A stretch of DNA of 64,000 nt, taken from Planktomarina sp. GTDB lineage: Bacteria > Pseudomonadota > Alphaproteobacteria > Rhodobacterales > Rhodobacteraceae. The stretch is from contig JADHLF010000007.1 in the NCBI GenBank assembly GCA_016780825.1, forward strand, positions 15,788-79,787, written 5' to 3'. Below, piece after piece: positions 34,742 to 44,518 of the stretch (the stretch's first letter is position 1; each line of letters opens with the position of its first letter). The position numbers and the translations under genes were made by a program. The notes beneath the pieces were generated by a model. That model worked only from the letters and a program-made list of their open reading frames with translations. It had not been told where the DNA came from and did not search any database.

Positions 34742-35905
34742 ATGCCCGTAATCACAACCATTCAAGACCTGAAAGAGATTTATCAGCGCCGCGTGCCACG
34801 AATGTTTTACGACTATTGCGAAAGCGGCAGCTGGACCGAGCAGACCTTTGGCGACAATATTTCTGATTTCGCCAAACTGCGCCTGCGCCAACGCGTCGCC
34901 GTTGATATGACCAACCGCAGCACCGCCTCCAAAATGATTGGTCAAGATGTCTCCATGCCGGTGGCCTTGGCCCCGGTGGGGATGACCGGTATGCAATGCG
35001 CAGATGGCGAGATCAAAGCCGCCCGTGCCGCCGCCGCTTTCGGCGTGCCCTATACATTGTCGACCATGTCCATATGTTCCATCGAAGACGTCGCCGCGGC
35101 CACCAATGCCCCCTTTTGGTTTCAGCTCTACACTTTGACAGATGAGGATTACTCAGATCGCTTGATCCAACGGGTGAAAGATGCCAATTGCTCGGCGCTC
35201 GTGATCACGCTGGACCTTCAGATCCTGGGGCAACGTCATAAAGATTTGAAAAACGGCCTCTCAGCCCCCCCAAAACTGACCCCCAAAACCATAGCCAATC
35301 TGGCGACAAAATGGAGCTGGGGCCTTGAGATGCTGGGCACCAAGCGCCGCGGCTTTGGCAATATCGTGGGACAGGTCAGCGGCATCTCCGACACCACCTC
35401 CCTCAGCGCTTGGACTGCCGAGCAATTTGATCAAGCGCTCGATTGGAAAAAAGTCGAGACCTTGATGAAAAAATGGGGCGGCAAGGTGATTTTGAAAGGC
35501 ATCTTGGATCCTGAGGATGCAAAAATTGCAGCAAACCTCGGGGTTGATGCGATCATCGTGTCCAACCACGGCGGGCGGCAGCTCGATGGCGCGCTCTCCT
35601 CAATCCGCATGTTGCCGAAAATCGTCGAGGCGGTGGCGGGCAAATGCGAGGTCTGGATGGACGGTGGCATCCGCAGCGGGCAAGATATTCTCAAAGCCAA
35701 AGCCCTTGGCGCGACCGGCACAATGATCGGCCGGTCCTATATCTACGGTCTTGGCGCTATGGGTGAGGCCGGCGTGACCAAGGCGCTGGAAGTGATGCAT
35801 AAAGAATTGGACACCACAATGGCGCTCTGCGGACATCGCGACATCAACGATGTGACCCGAGATATTCTGTACATTCCAGAGGATTTCGAGGGGCGTTGGG
35901 CCTAG
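34742..35905 (+). CDS. FMN-dependent alpha-hydroxy-acid dehydrogenase (LldD-like)
   Basis: The protein is 387 residues. Family residues are all present: Tyr130 in WFQLY, Thr/Asp in TLDLQILGQRHKDL, Lys in GGKVILKGI, and the catalytic His276-Arg279 in SNHGGRQLDG. Members oxidise L-lactate, glycolate or other 2-hydroxy acids with FMN, feeding the quinone pool or oxygen. The substrate cannot be fixed from sequence; lactate is most likely. Start ATG 34742 with AAAGGCTAGG upstream. A strong terminator follows. Confidence 0.9.
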   Translation: MPVITTIQDLKEIYQRRVPRMFYDYCESGSWTEQTFGDNISDFAKLRLRQRVAVDMTNRSTASKMIGQDVSMPVALAPVGMTGMQCADGEIKAARAAAAFGVPYTLSTMSICSIEDVAAATNAPFWFQLYTLTDEDYSDRLIQRVKDANCSALVITLDLQILGQRHKDLKNGLSAPPKLTPKTIANLATKWSWGLEMLGTKRRGFGNIVGQVSGISDTTSLSAWTAEQFDQALDWKKVETLMKKWGGKVILKGILDPEDAKIAANLGVDAIIVSNHGGRQLDGALSSIRMLPKIVEAVAGKCEVWMDGGIRSGQDILKAKALGATGTMIGRSYIYGLGAMGEAGVTKALEVMHKELDTTMALCGHRDINDVTRDILYIPEDFEGRWA

Positions 35906-35956
35906 GCTTTCGCCGATGCGGTTCCCGGCCCAGGGGTCTTCGCAAAAATCAATAAA

Positions 35957-35993
35957 GAGGGGGCGCTGCGACGCGCCCCCTTGGCAGTTTTTA
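35957..35993. terminator. Intrinsic terminator between lldD-like and BCCT genes
   Basis: AGGGGGCGC and GCGCCCCCT form a 9-bp stem with loop TGCGAC, followed by TGGCAGTTTTT on the plus strand. It lies 52 bases after the plus-strand gene and directly before the end of the convergent BCCT gene, so it may work in both directions. The tract AATAAAG on the other side gives a weak T-run for the minus strand. Confidence 0.75.
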
Positions 35994-35996
35994 GGA

Positions 35997-37832
35997 TTAT
36001 TTGGCCGCTGCGCTTGCGCCATCCCCCTGCTTGCTGCGGATACCGTCACGATAAAGCGCTTTTGCCAAGGAAAGCATCATCAGCCCCATAACCATCGTAA
36101 ACGGCAAGGCCCCAATAATCATGGCGCTTTTCAATGCTTCCATGGGATCTGCGCCCGGATTGCTCTTACCCGCCACCAACAATGTGCCGATCACCGCGGT
36201 CAAGATCAGTCCCCAAACGATTTTATGCTTGTTGCCAATGTCTTGATCGCCGCCCGACATAATGGTGTTCATAACCAAAATACCCGAGTCAGCCGAGGTA
36301 ACCAAGAAGGTCAGGATCAAAACCACACACATCACAGTCAAAACTGACAACATCCCACCGTCCATCATTTGCCCAAGTGTGACGAAAAGCTTGTTGGTGT
36401 TTGATGCACCAATGATCGCGCCATTGGCGCCGCCAGTCAGCTCCATATCAATGGCCGTGGCCCCAAGAACCGTCATCCAGGCAAAACACACCATCGCCGG
36501 CGCAAATACGCAGCCCAGGATAAACTCACGCACCGTACGACCGCGCGAAATCCGCGCCAAGAACAGACCCACAAAAGGCGAGAAGGCAATCCACCACGCC
36601 CAATAGAAGGTGGTCCAGCCAGCTTGCCAGCCAAATTGACGCCCCTGCTCACCGGCCGCATAGACCGCGCTCAAGGTCGCCTCATCCAAAGCCGCAGCCG
36701 CGCCGGTGAGCCCTGCTTTAAAGCCGTCATAACTGCCCCAGGCATTGGTCGCGCCGCCAAACAGCTCCTGAGCCAAAGGCTTGGCCGTCTCGGGCAAAGC
36801 CATGGCAAAAGCGTCTGACGATTGCGGGCCATAGGCTCCGAAGCTGAGCGACACGAAATGCAAGATATAATCCACAAAGGCCGCTGCATAGGTTGTCATC
36901 GCGAACAGAAAAGAGCCGAACACAACGAAGGTGAACAACAAAATGAGCGATAATACCAAGTTGAGGTTGGACAGGAATTTCACCCCGCGCCCCACCCCTG
37001 ACACGGCCGAGACAATCGACAGCCCCATGATGCAGATCAACCCCGCAATCAAGCCCACAGTGCCGGGCTTTGGAACGTCGCCGGTCATATCCATCAACCA
37101 ATTGGCGCCGGTAATCGCATAGACCCCATCTATGAACTGGCTCACACCAAAGCCGATGGTGACCGAGACACCCAAAATCGTCGCCACAACGCCCAATACA
37201 TCCACCAGATGCCCAATAAGCCCATTCACATAGCGGCCCAAAAGTGGGGTCAGCGCGGAACGGATGGTCAGGGGCATGTCGCGGGTATAGGCGTAATAGG
37301 CGAGACTCAGACCGGTGACGACATAGATCGCCCAGGCGTGAAACCCATAGTGCAAAAACGTATAGCGATAGGCCGAGGTCAAAGCCTCCTGGCTATTTGG
37401 CGCCACCGCTCCGCTGACTGTCTCAGGGTTTGAGCCCCAAAGCCCCAAGGGCTCGGCCGTGGCAAAGACCATCAACCCCACACCCAAACCCGCTCCAAAC
37501 ATCATGGAAAACCAAGAAAAATTTGAAAATTCCGGCGCCTCACCCGCCCGGCCCATTTTACGCTTGCCCGTTTGCGGCAAAATGGCGACCACAGCCAGAA
37601 AAAAGGCAAAAAGCGCGACAATGATGATATAAAATGCGTTGAATCCTTCCAAAAGCGACCAATTCAGGCTGCCTAAATTGCTATTGGCATTGGCCGGCCA
37701 GACCAAGGCCCAGATCACAAGCGCAACCATAATGCCCTTACTCAAAAGAGCGATCTCAACGCTGTGACCTTCATAAAAACCGGAAGCGGCCCGTCGGACC
37801 TCAACCGCTGTAAATGGGGGTTTTAGTGACAT
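35997..37832 (-). CDS. BCCT family (betaine/choline/carnitine) transporter
   Basis: The protein is 611 residues, at the upper end for the family, with 12 predicted helices. The Gly-rich helix MMFGAGLGVGLMVFATAEP corresponds to the ion/substrate site, and WTTFYWAWWIAFSPFVGLFL is the BCCT signature with the Trp box. The C-terminus is short (SKQGDGASAAAK). Likely imports glycine betaine or a related methylamine with sodium. It is convergent with the hydroxy-acid dehydrogenase. A 238-base gap upstream, before the MFS gene, holds its promoter; no clear site was seen. Confidence 0.92.
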   Translation of the reverse strand: MSLKPPFTAVEVRRAASGFYEGHSVEIALLSKGIMVALVIWALVWPANANSNLGSLNWSLLEGFNAFYIIIVALFAFFLAVVAILPQTGKRKMGRAGEAPEFSNFSWFSMMFGAGLGVGLMVFATAEPLGLWGSNPETVSGAVAPNSQEALTSAYRYTFLHYGFHAWAIYVVTGLSLAYYAYTRDMPLTIRSALTPLLGRYVNGLIGHLVDVLGVVATILGVSVTIGFGVSQFIDGVYAITGANWLMDMTGDVPKPGTVGLIAGLICIMGLSIVSAVSGVGRGVKFLSNLNLVLSLILLFTFVVFGSFLFAMTTYAAAFVDYILHFVSLSFGAYGPQSSDAFAMALPETAKPLAQELFGGATNAWGSYDGFKAGLTGAAAALDEATLSAVYAAGEQGRQFGWQAGWTTFYWAWWIAFSPFVGLFLARISRGRTVREFILGCVFAPAMVCFAWMTVLGATAIDMELTGGANGAIIGASNTNKLFVTLGQMMDGGMLSVLTVMCVVLILTFLVTSADSGILVMNTIMSGGDQDIGNKHKIVWGLILTAVIGTLLVAGKSNPGADPMEALKSAMIIGALPFTMVMGLMMLSLAKALYRDGIRSKQGDGASAAAK

Positions 37833-38070
37833 ATCTGTCCTCCTAATCTTTCAATCTGGCGACTCCGCGCAATCAACTTGCGTAAAGATCAGTGCATCGA
37901 GAACCGCTCATCGCCTTATTATTATTCAAATATTTTTGACTACTTTTTCCTGCCTCTCCTTTACAGGCACAAAAATGGCTGAGTGAAAATGAACCTATAC
38001 CTAAAATACCCCTTAATAGGGAAAACACTGCCTGAGCGGCATTTTTTAAGCAAGCTTTGTTTGTCTGGGA

Positions 38071-39216
38071 TTACGCGCGCCGCAGCAGCAAAGTCAGCGG
38101 AATGGCGGTCAGACTAAGGCCGGCAGCGGTCAGGAAGGCCATGCGCAATCCGTAAAATTCAGACAGCAGCCCCATCAAAGAGGGCGCCAGAAAGAACCCT
38201 GCAAACCCCAGAACAGCCACGCGCGAAATCGCCTCAGTGCGCAAATGCTCCGGCACCTTTTGACCAACCAAGGCCAAGCCCAAAGGACCGATCACAGAGA
38301 TTCCAAGGCCTAAAATTCCAAATCCGAGATAGGCCCAATGTGGCGCCGGGGCCAAAGCGGCCAAGATCCCACCAGAGGCAGCCACCACTGTGGCCAGTAT
38401 GATGACTTTTGTTTCAGAGAAAATTTGCGACACCGCCTGGCCTGAAAACCGTCCCAGCGCCATCGTCAGCCCCAGCATCGCCGGCCCCATCGCCCCTTCG
38501 GCGGCACGGCCCTGCAGGCTGCGCTCAATGTGCAAGGCGGACCAGGTCTCGACGGTGGCTTCGGTCATAAAAGCAACCAAAACGATCAACCCACACAAAA
38601 CAATTGGCTTCAACGGATAGCGACCGCCCGTGCTGGCGTCTGGCGCAACAGCTCGCGGGGGCATGAAAAGAAAGATCGATAAGCTCAAGATGACCCCCGA
38701 CACAGCCGCAAAAGCAAGTCCAGGCGGGATCTGCGCCTCGCGCGCCACACCGCTTGCAATCGCAGAAAATGCATATCCAACTGAAAACATTGCATGGTTT
38801 GCGTTCATCAAGGGTTTTTGATGCAGCTGCTCCAGCTCGCTGACCCGCGCATTCATCAGCACATCCGTGAGGCCCGAGGCCGCGCCAACAATGACCATCG
38901 CCACGGCAAAGCTCACCGCATCTGTGGCAAAGCCCGGCAAAAGAAAGCTCACGCCAAATAGGACGCTGCCAATCTGCATACCGCGCGCGCCCAATAACCG
39001 GTCCAACCGCGGTGCCAAAACCATCGAGCTGACCAGCCCAATCGCATTGCACAGCAACAACATCCCAAAGGTCGCATCGCTGACATCCAAACGTGCTTTG
39101 ATCTGTGGCACATAGGCCGCAAAACATCCCCAAAACAGGCCAACAATCACGAATGCAATCGCAGGACGGCGGGATAGATAGAGGGCGTGAAAAACTTGCA
39201 TAGCCTGCTTTTTCAT
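38071..39216 (-). CDS. MFS transporter (YbjJ-like)
   Basis: The protein is 381 residues with 12 hydrophobic helices. Motif A-like loops are LAPRLDRLLGARGMQIGS and an analogous one later. The pattern GLFWGCFAAYVPQIKARLDV and GLTDVLMNARVSELEQ fits the YbjJ-like MFS subfamily. The substrate is unknown. The gene stands alone between BCCT and rplY; the start region has no strong ribosome binding site, so another start is possible. Confidence 0.8.
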   Translation of the reverse strand: MKKQAMQVFHALYLSRRPAIAFVIVGLFWGCFAAYVPQIKARLDVSDATFGMLLLCNAIGLVSSMVLAPRLDRLLGARGMQIGSVLFGVSFLLPGFATDAVSFAVAMVIVGAASGLTDVLMNARVSELEQLHQKPLMNANHAMFSVGYAFSAIASGVAREAQIPPGLAFAAVSGVILSLSIFLFMPPRAVAPDASTGGRYPLKPIVLCGLIVLVAFMTEATVETWSALHIERSLQGRAAEGAMGPAMLGLTMALGRFSGQAVSQIFSETKVIILATVVAASGGILAALAPAPHWAYLGFGILGLGISVIGPLGLALVGQKVPEHLRTEAISRVAVLGFAGFFLAPSLMGLLSEFYGLRMAFLTAAGLSLTAIPLTLLLRRA

Positions 39217-39344
39217 AGCCGCAAGACTCTTGCAAGAAACAAAGCAATCAAGGGCTTTTCTTTTCCCTCATATGGCCCTATACGGCGCACTTCAACGGGG
39301 CATACACCCTTGGAGGATGCCCCCCCATTTTAAGGAATAGACCC

Positions 39345-39980
39345 ATGGCAGGACAGATCCCAGATCTAATCGCTTCGGTACGGACGGGGACAGGCAAGGG
39401 GGCCGCTCGTCAATCTCGCCGCGAAGGCAACGTACCAGGCATCGTTTTTGGTGGTGAGGCAGACCCTCTACCCATCAATCTCCCGTTCAACAAATTATTT
39501 TCGCTTTTGAAAGCAGGGCGGTTTAAGTCAACCCTGTTCAATCTCAAAGTGGACGGTCATGACGACGTGCGCGTCATCTGCCGCGATGTGCAACGCCACA
39601 CCGTGAAAGATTTGCCAACGCATGTTGATTTCATGCGCCTGCGCCGGACCTCAAAGGTCAATCTGTTTATTCCGGTTGAGTTCTTGAATGAAGCCACATG
39701 CCCCGGCCTGAAAAAAGGCGGCGTGCTGACCTTGGTGCGTCCTGAGGTTGAACTGATGGTGACCGCGGGGGATATCCCCGAGAAGATCACCGTTGATCTG
39801 GCCGGCCGCGAAGTGGGTGATGTGATCACCATCTCCGCTGTCGAACTGCCAAAGGGCGCGACACCGACCATCGATCGTGACTTCGTGATCGCCAATATCG
39901 CAGCCCCCTCTGGCTTGCGTTCTGCGGACAATGAAGCGGACGGCGATGCCGACGAGGCCGAAGCGCCAGCTGAGGAATAA
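39345..39980 (+). CDS. rplY: 50S ribosomal protein L25 (Ctc form)
   Basis: The protein is 211 residues. The N-terminal L25 domain (residues 1-95; TGKGAARQSRREGNVPGIVF) binds 5S rRNA. The C-terminal TL5/Ctc domain (about 100-190; FLNEATCPGLKKGGVLTLVR, then VDLAGREVGDVITISAVELP) is followed by an acidic tail. AAGGA precedes ATG 39345. A terminator separates it from pth, its usual neighbour. Confidence 0.97.
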   Translation: MAGQIPDLIASVRTGTGKGAARQSRREGNVPGIVFGGEADPLPINLPFNKLFSLLKAGRFKSTLFNLKVDGHDDVRVICRDVQRHTVKDLPTHVDFMRLRRTSKVNLFIPVEFLNEATCPGLKKGGVLTLVRPEVELMVTAGDIPEKITVDLAGREVGDVITISAVELPKGATPTIDRDFVIANIAAPSGLRSADNEADGDADEAEAPAEE

Positions 39981-40012
39981 ACCGCGACCTTCGGGCCGAT
40001 GGTGCGTTAAGC

Positions 40013-40040
40013 AAACCCCGCCAGTGATGGTGGGGTTTTT
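40013..40040 (+). terminator. Intrinsic terminator of rplY
   Basis: AAACCCCGCC and GGTGGGGTTT form a 10-bp stem with one G-T pair and loop AGTGAT, ending in TTTTT. It lies 33 bases after the rplY stop codon. Confidence 0.85.
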
Positions 40041-40105
40041 GCATTTCCGGCCATCCTGCGCGCAAATCTCTTTCAACCCACCAGTCTGCAGGTTAAACTC
40101 ATCCC

Positions 40106-40798
40106 ATGAAACTCTTCGTAGGCCTTGGAAATCCCGGCGCAAAATTTGCGCATAATCGCCATAACATCGGCTTTATGGCCCTTGATAGAATCGCCGAAGA
40201 TCATCAGTTCACCTCTTGGCGCTCAAAATTTCAGGGCCAGATCTGCGATGGCACCTTGGGCGGGCAAAAGGTGCTGTTGCTCAAACCCACAACCTTTATG
40301 AACCTCTCCGGCCAATCGGTGGGCGAGGCGGTTCGGTTTCACAAGATCCCTCTGGATCAGGTCACCGTGTTTCACGATGAATTGGATCTCGCCCCAGGGA
40401 AGTTGCGGCTCAAACAGGGCGGTGGACATGCAGGCCATAACGGCCTTCGCTCTATCCATGCCCATTTGGGAGCCGACTACGGCCGCGTGCGGCTTGGTAT
40501 TGGCCATCCAGGCCATAAGGATGCGGTGGCCGGCTTTGTGCTCCGAGACTTCTCCAAGGCTGATCAAGATTGGCTGGCGGCCCTGCTGACGGGACTCAGC
40601 GCTGGCGCGGCGCATTTGGCCGCAGGGGATGGGGCAAAATTCATGAACGCCGTGGCCTTGCAAACCGCTCCGCCGCGCTCTTCAAAATCCGCCAAAGCGG
40701 CAACGCAAAAACCTGCTGAAGCGGCCGCGCCATCAGCTCAAAGCACGCCTGCACCAGCCCCCTCTGCATTGCAAAAGCTTCTCGACAGATTTAAATGA
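40106..40798 (+). CDS. pth: Peptidyl-tRNA hydrolase Pth
   Basis: The protein is 230 residues. The catalytic His19 lies in FVGLGNPGAKFAHNRHNIGF. TFMNLSGQSVG, FHDELDLAPGKLRLKQGGGH and GHNGLRS hold the other conserved residues. The C-terminal 40 residues are an Ala/Pro-rich extension, common in alphaproteobacteria. It releases tRNA from peptidyl-tRNA. It overlaps the DUF2332 gene by four bases (ATGA). Confidence 0.97.
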   Translation: MKLFVGLGNPGAKFAHNRHNIGFMALDRIAEDHQFTSWRSKFQGQICDGTLGGQKVLLLKPTTFMNLSGQSVGEAVRFHKIPLDQVTVFHDELDLAPGKLRLKQGGGHAGHNGLRSIHAHLGADYGRVRLGIGHPGHKDAVAGFVLRDFSKADQDWLAALLTGLSAGAAHLAAGDGAKFMNAVALQTAPPRSSKSAKAATQKPAEAAAPSAQSTPAPAPSALQKLLDRFK

Positions 40799-41817
40799 AA
40801 GCCCATTTCGAACGCCAAGCGACCTATTGTTCCGCCTTTGGCGCCGATCTTACAGCCCGACTCTTGCGTCATCTGCCGGATTGTATCTCACCCAACAGCG
40901 CCCTCGGTCAGCGCATTGCCAATTGGCCCGGTGATGCCGCACCAGAGGCAGACAACCTCCCTCTGAGGCTGGCCGGAGGCCTGCATGGCTTGCTCTTATC
41001 GGCAAAAGCCCCAGAACTGGCCCCTATCTATCGCAGCGGCGCAATGGCCGATGCGGAGCTGCCCAAGCTTCTGCGAGCCGTGCTTCAGCGTCACGACGCT
41101 GAACTGGCCGCCTTCATTGCCAATGCCCCACAAACCAACGAAGTGCGACGGGCGGCCGGGCTCATCGCCACGGCCCATTGGCTCAAAGCCCATACCGGTT
41201 GTGACCTCATCGCCTCTGAACTGGGCGCCAGCGCCGGTCTCAATCTCATTTTTGATCGGTTCCACCTGGCTTTAGGAGATGGCTATGGGCCGCCCAATAG
41301 CCCGGTGCAGCTCAGCCCAAAATGGCAAGGGTCGCTGCCGCCGGCGGCCCCCTATCTCCTGCGCGATGCGCAGGGCTGTGATCTTGCCCCTCTGGATCTG
41401 CGGCAGAGGCAAGACCTTCTGCGCCTACATGCCTATATTTGGGCCGATCAACCCGAAAGGCGCGCCCGCACCGATGCGGCCATCTCGCTCAATCCGCCGC
41501 TGCCGAAAAAATCCAGTGCCATTGAGTTTTTGCGCCAGCGCCTCGCCTCCCCGTGGTCCGGCTGCCATTTGATCTATTCGACCGTGGCTTGGCGGTATTT
41601 TTCAAACGCAGAAAAAAGCCAAATTACAGAATTGATCACCACACGCGGCGCAAACTCACAGGCCCCCCTCGCCTGGCTGCGGATCGAGGCCGACGGGAAA
41701 TCGCCCGGCGCGGGCATGCGGTTGGACTTGTGGCCTGAGCAAAAGCAGATAGACTTAGGGCGAATGGATTTTCATGGCCGTTGGATCACTTGGACGGCAC
41801 CAAAGCCGAGGGAATAA
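40795..41817 (+). CDS. DUF2332 family protein
   Basis: The protein is 340 residues. The N-terminal pattern FERQATYCSAFGADLTARLL and the segment SELGASAGLNLIFDRF are typical of DUF2332. Function is unknown; the family is widespread in alphaproteobacteria and actinobacteria. The second motif resembles a methyltransferase motif I region, but no SAM-binding Gly-rich loop is convincing. Co-transcribed with pth by overlap. Confidence 0.8.
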   Translation: MKAHFERQATYCSAFGADLTARLLRHLPDCISPNSALGQRIANWPGDAAPEADNLPLRLAGGLHGLLLSAKAPELAPIYRSGAMADAELPKLLRAVLQRHDAELAAFIANAPQTNEVRRAAGLIATAHWLKAHTGCDLIASELGASAGLNLIFDRFHLALGDGYGPPNSPVQLSPKWQGSLPPAAPYLLRDAQGCDLAPLDLRQRQDLLRLHAYIWADQPERRARTDAAISLNPPLPKKSSAIEFLRQRLASPWSGCHLIYSTVAWRYFSNAEKSQITELITTRGANSQAPLAWLRIEADGKSPGAGMRLDLWPEQKQIDLGRMDFHGRWITWTAPKPRE

Positions 41818-41818
41818 C

Positions 41819-42211
41819 ATGCAAAAAGACATCGAAATCAATGTCGTTGGCCTGCCTCTCGCGCCTTGCTCGCAGGAGCCTTTGACCGGGTTTTTCCGCG
41901 ATGGCTCCTGCAATACCTGCGCGCAAGACACCGGCAGCCACACAGTCTGCGCTGTGATGACCGCCGAATTTCTCGCATTTTCAAAATACCTCGGAAATGA
42001 CCTTAGCACCCCGCGGCCAGAATTTGGCTTTGCGGGCCTTAAGGCCGGGGATCGCTGGTGTCTCTGCGCGGGGCGGTTTTTGCAAGCCCACGAGGAGGGC
42101 TGCGCCCCGCAAGTTCAGCTCGAATCGACCCATCAAAAGGCCTTGGACATTGTTCCCATGGACGTCCTTCGGCTCTATGCAGCCACAGACAGAGGCCGCA
42201 AAGAGCCTTGA
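41819..42211 (+). CDS. DUF2237 family protein
   Basis: The protein is 130 residues from ATG 41819 with GAGGGAA upstream, one base after the DUF2332 stop codon. It matches DUF2237 throughout: NVVGLPLAPCSQEPLTGFFR, then CNTCAQDTGSHTVCAVMTAE, and GLKAGDRWCLCAGRFLQAHE. Several conserved Cys residues suggest metal binding, but none is proven. Converges with trpB, with only two bases between stop codons. Confidence 0.85.
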   Translation: MQKDIEINVVGLPLAPCSQEPLTGFFRDGSCNTCAQDTGSHTVCAVMTAEFLAFSKYLGNDLSTPRPEFGFAGLKAGDRWCLCAGRFLQAHEEGCAPQVQLESTHQKALDIVPMDVLRLYAATDRGRKEP

Positions 42212-42213
42212 GG

Positions 42214-43446
42214 CTAGGCCCCAGTGTTCATCTCAATTCCCAAGGCAGCGGCCACGGTAAAGATATCCTTGTCACCACGTCCGCACATATTCATGCAAAT
42301 CAGGTGATCGGCGGGCAATTCAGGCGCGATTTTCATCACATGGGCCAAAGCATGGCTGGGCTCTAGTGCTGGAATAATACCTTCAAGCTCACAGCACAGT
42401 TGAAAGGCTTCCAGCGCCTCCACATCGGTGATCGAGACATACTGCGCCCGGCCAATATCGTGCAACCAGGCATGTTCCGGGCCAATACCCGGGTAATCGA
42501 GCCCAGCAGAAATCGAGAAGCCTTCGAGAATTTGCCCATCGTCATCTTGCAATAGATAGGTGCGATTGCCGTGCAGCACACCCGGACGCCCGCCGGCCAG
42601 AGAGGCGCAATGTTCCATCTTGGCGTTCACGCCTTTGCCCCCGGCCTCGACCCCAATGATTCCCACCGATGTGTCATCAAGGAACGGATAGAACAGCCCC
42701 ATGGCATTGGAGCCCCCGCCTATGGCCGCAATCAATGTGTCGGGCAAGCGCCCCTCTTGTTCTAACATCTGCGCGCGCGCTTCCTTGCCAATGATGGCCT
42801 GAAAGTCTCGCACCATCGCCGGATAGGGGTGCGGGCCTGCGACGGTGCCGATGCAGTAGAATGTATCCTCCACATTGGTCACCCAATCGCGCAGCGCGTC
42901 ATTCATCGCGTCTTTCAATGTGCCGCGACCGGAGGTGACCGGCACGACTTCAGCGCCCAGAAGCTTCATGCGAAAGACATTCGGCGCTTGGCGCTCGACA
43001 TCATGCGCGCCCATATAGACCACGCATTTCAAGCCAAACTTGGCACAGACCGTGGCGGTGGCCACCCCATGCTGACCCGCGCCAGTTTCGGCAATGATCC
43101 GGTTTTTTCCCATGCGGCGGGCCAAGATAATCTGGCCCAAGACATTGTTGATTTTATGCGCGCCGGTGTGGTTCAGCTCGTCCCGTTTGAGATAGATCTT
43201 CGCGCCACCTAAATGCTGGGTCAAACGCTCTGCGTAATATAACGGGCTCGGGCGGCCAACATAGTTGGTCCAAAGATCGTTCATCTCTGCCCAAAAGCTG
43301 TCATCCGTCTTGGCATGTTCATATTGCGCTTCAAGATCCAAGATCAGCGGCATGAGGGTTTCTGAGACAAACCGCCCGCCAAAATCGCCAAAACGACCCT
43401 GTTCATCCGGTCCTGTGGTAAAGCTGTTGAGCAGATCGTCGGCCAT
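42214..43446 (-). CDS. trpB: Tryptophan synthase beta chain TrpB
   Basis: The protein is 410 residues. The PLP Lys is in RDELNHTGAHKINNVLGQ, and the phosphate-binding loop is AIGGGSNAMGLFYPFLD. It condenses indole and serine to tryptophan. It follows trpF with an 82-base gap, as in the conserved trpF-trpB order. It converges with DUF2237 with a two-base gap and no terminator, so antisense read-through is possible. Confidence 0.97.
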   Translation of the reverse strand: MADDLLNSFTTGPDEQGRFGDFGGRFVSETLMPLILDLEAQYEHAKTDDSFWAEMNDLWTNYVGRPSPLYYAERLTQHLGGAKIYLKRDELNHTGAHKINNVLGQIILARRMGKNRIIAETGAGQHGVATATVCAKFGLKCVVYMGAHDVERQAPNVFRMKLLGAEVVPVTSGRGTLKDAMNDALRDWVTNVEDTFYCIGTVAGPHPYPAMVRDFQAIIGKEARAQMLEQEGRLPDTLIAAIGGGSNAMGLFYPFLDDTSVGIIGVEAGGKGVNAKMEHCASLAGGRPGVLHGNRTYLLQDDDGQILEGFSISAGLDYPGIGPEHAWLHDIGRAQYVSITDVEALEAFQLCCELEGIIPALEPSHALAHVMKIAPELPADHLICMNMCGRGDKDIFTVAAALGIEMNTGA

Positions 43447-43528
43447 AGTTTTCTCCCTTGGGCATCTGCGCTAAGAGGTAGCGCCCTGCCCCCCTAAGGT
43501 AAAGACCCGACCGCGAATTTCCGATGCT

Positions 43529-44167
43529 TTACCTGTTGGCTTCAGAGACAAATTTTGCCATCAACTCTGCGCTTTTCTGACCGGGCGCAGTTTCAATGCC
43601 CGAACTGACATCGACCTGCCGCGCAGCAGAGCGGCGGACCGCCTCGGCCACATTGTCAGGTGTGAGACCACCGGCCAGCATCCAAGGCACGGACCAGCTT
43701 TCTCCCTCCAGCAAGCGCCAGTCAAAAGATAAACCATTGCCCCCCGGCAAGGCCTCACCCTCCGGCGGCTTGGCGTCCAAAAGCAATTGATCGGCCACGC
43801 CCGAATAGAGCTGCGCGCGGGCCACATCGGCGCGCGATGCTATGCCCAGGGCCTTCATCACCGGCAGGCCGTAGCGCGCTTTCACCGCCGCCACACGCTG
43901 AGGGCTCTCACTGCCGTGAAGCTGCAACATGTCGAGCGGAACACGGTCCGTGACGCGATCAAGCGCCGCATCATCGGCATTCACCACCAAAGCAACTTTG
44001 GCCAAGCCCGCGGGCGCATGAATAGCCAAGCTGCGCGCCGTCTCAATTGCAACATTACGGGGCGATTTTTCGAAAAAAACCAGACCGATATAGGCCGCCC
44101 CTGCGGCTGCGGCGGCATCTATATCATCCGGTGTGGTCAAGCCGCAAAGCTTGGCGCGCACCTTCAT
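43529..44167 (-). CDS. trpF: Phosphoribosylanthranilate isomerase TrpF
   Basis: The protein is 212 residues with a TIM-barrel pattern. The catalytic Cys is in KLCGLTTPDDIDAAAAAGAA, and the phosphate-binding loop is WMLAGGLTPDNVAEAV. The catalytic Asp is in QVDVSSGIE. It isomerises PRA to CdRP. It overlaps lapA by four bases (ATGA) and precedes trpB. Confidence 0.95.
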   Translation of the reverse strand: MKVRAKLCGLTTPDDIDAAAAAGAAYIGLVFFEKSPRNVAIETARSLAIHAPAGLAKVALVVNADDAALDRVTDRVPLDMLQLHGSESPQRVAAVKARYGLPVMKALGIASRADVARAQLYSGVADQLLLDAKPPEGEALPGGNGLSFDWRLLEGESWSVPWMLAGGLTPDNVAEAVRRSAARQVDVSSGIETAPGQKSAELMAKFVSEANR

Positions 44168-44517
44168 GACACCTCGTCCAAAAGCGCCAAAATTTCATCT
44201 TTGTCTGTATCGGCGGTTGTCGCCTTCAATTTGCTCACCTCACGCTCCAAGCGCACGACCTGCATATGCTCGCTGCGCGCGGCACTGCGGTGTTTCATCT
44301 CGCGCAGCCATTCCCAAACGAAGCCAATCAGAAGGCCCAGGGTCACGCCCAAGAAAATAACCACGAAGAGCGGGACTTGCATATGAAGGTTGAAACCGAC
44401 CAGCTCACCGAGAGCTTCCGGCAAGAGCGATAAAGGCACAGACCCTCGGTTGGCGAGGGCCACTACAATCAAGCTGATCGCAATGAAGCCCAAGACCATG
44501 TACCGCAGATAGCGCAT
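44164..44517 (-). CDS. lapA: LapA domain membrane protein
   Basis: The protein is 117 residues. Two membrane helices (about 5-22 and 48-68, PLFVVIFLGVTLGLLIGFVW) are followed by a charged coiled coil (about 70-110) typical of LapA, a lipopolysaccharide assembly protein family. In alphaproteobacteria it lies after ihfB, as here, one base after the ihfB stop. Function outside enterics is inferred. Confidence 0.85.
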   Translation of the reverse strand: MRYLRYMVLGFIAISLIVVALANRGSVPLSLLPEALGELVGFNLHMQVPLFVVIFLGVTLGLLIGFVWEWLREMKHRSAARSEHMQVVRLEREVSKLKATTADTDKDEILALLDEVS

Positions 44518-44518
44518 T

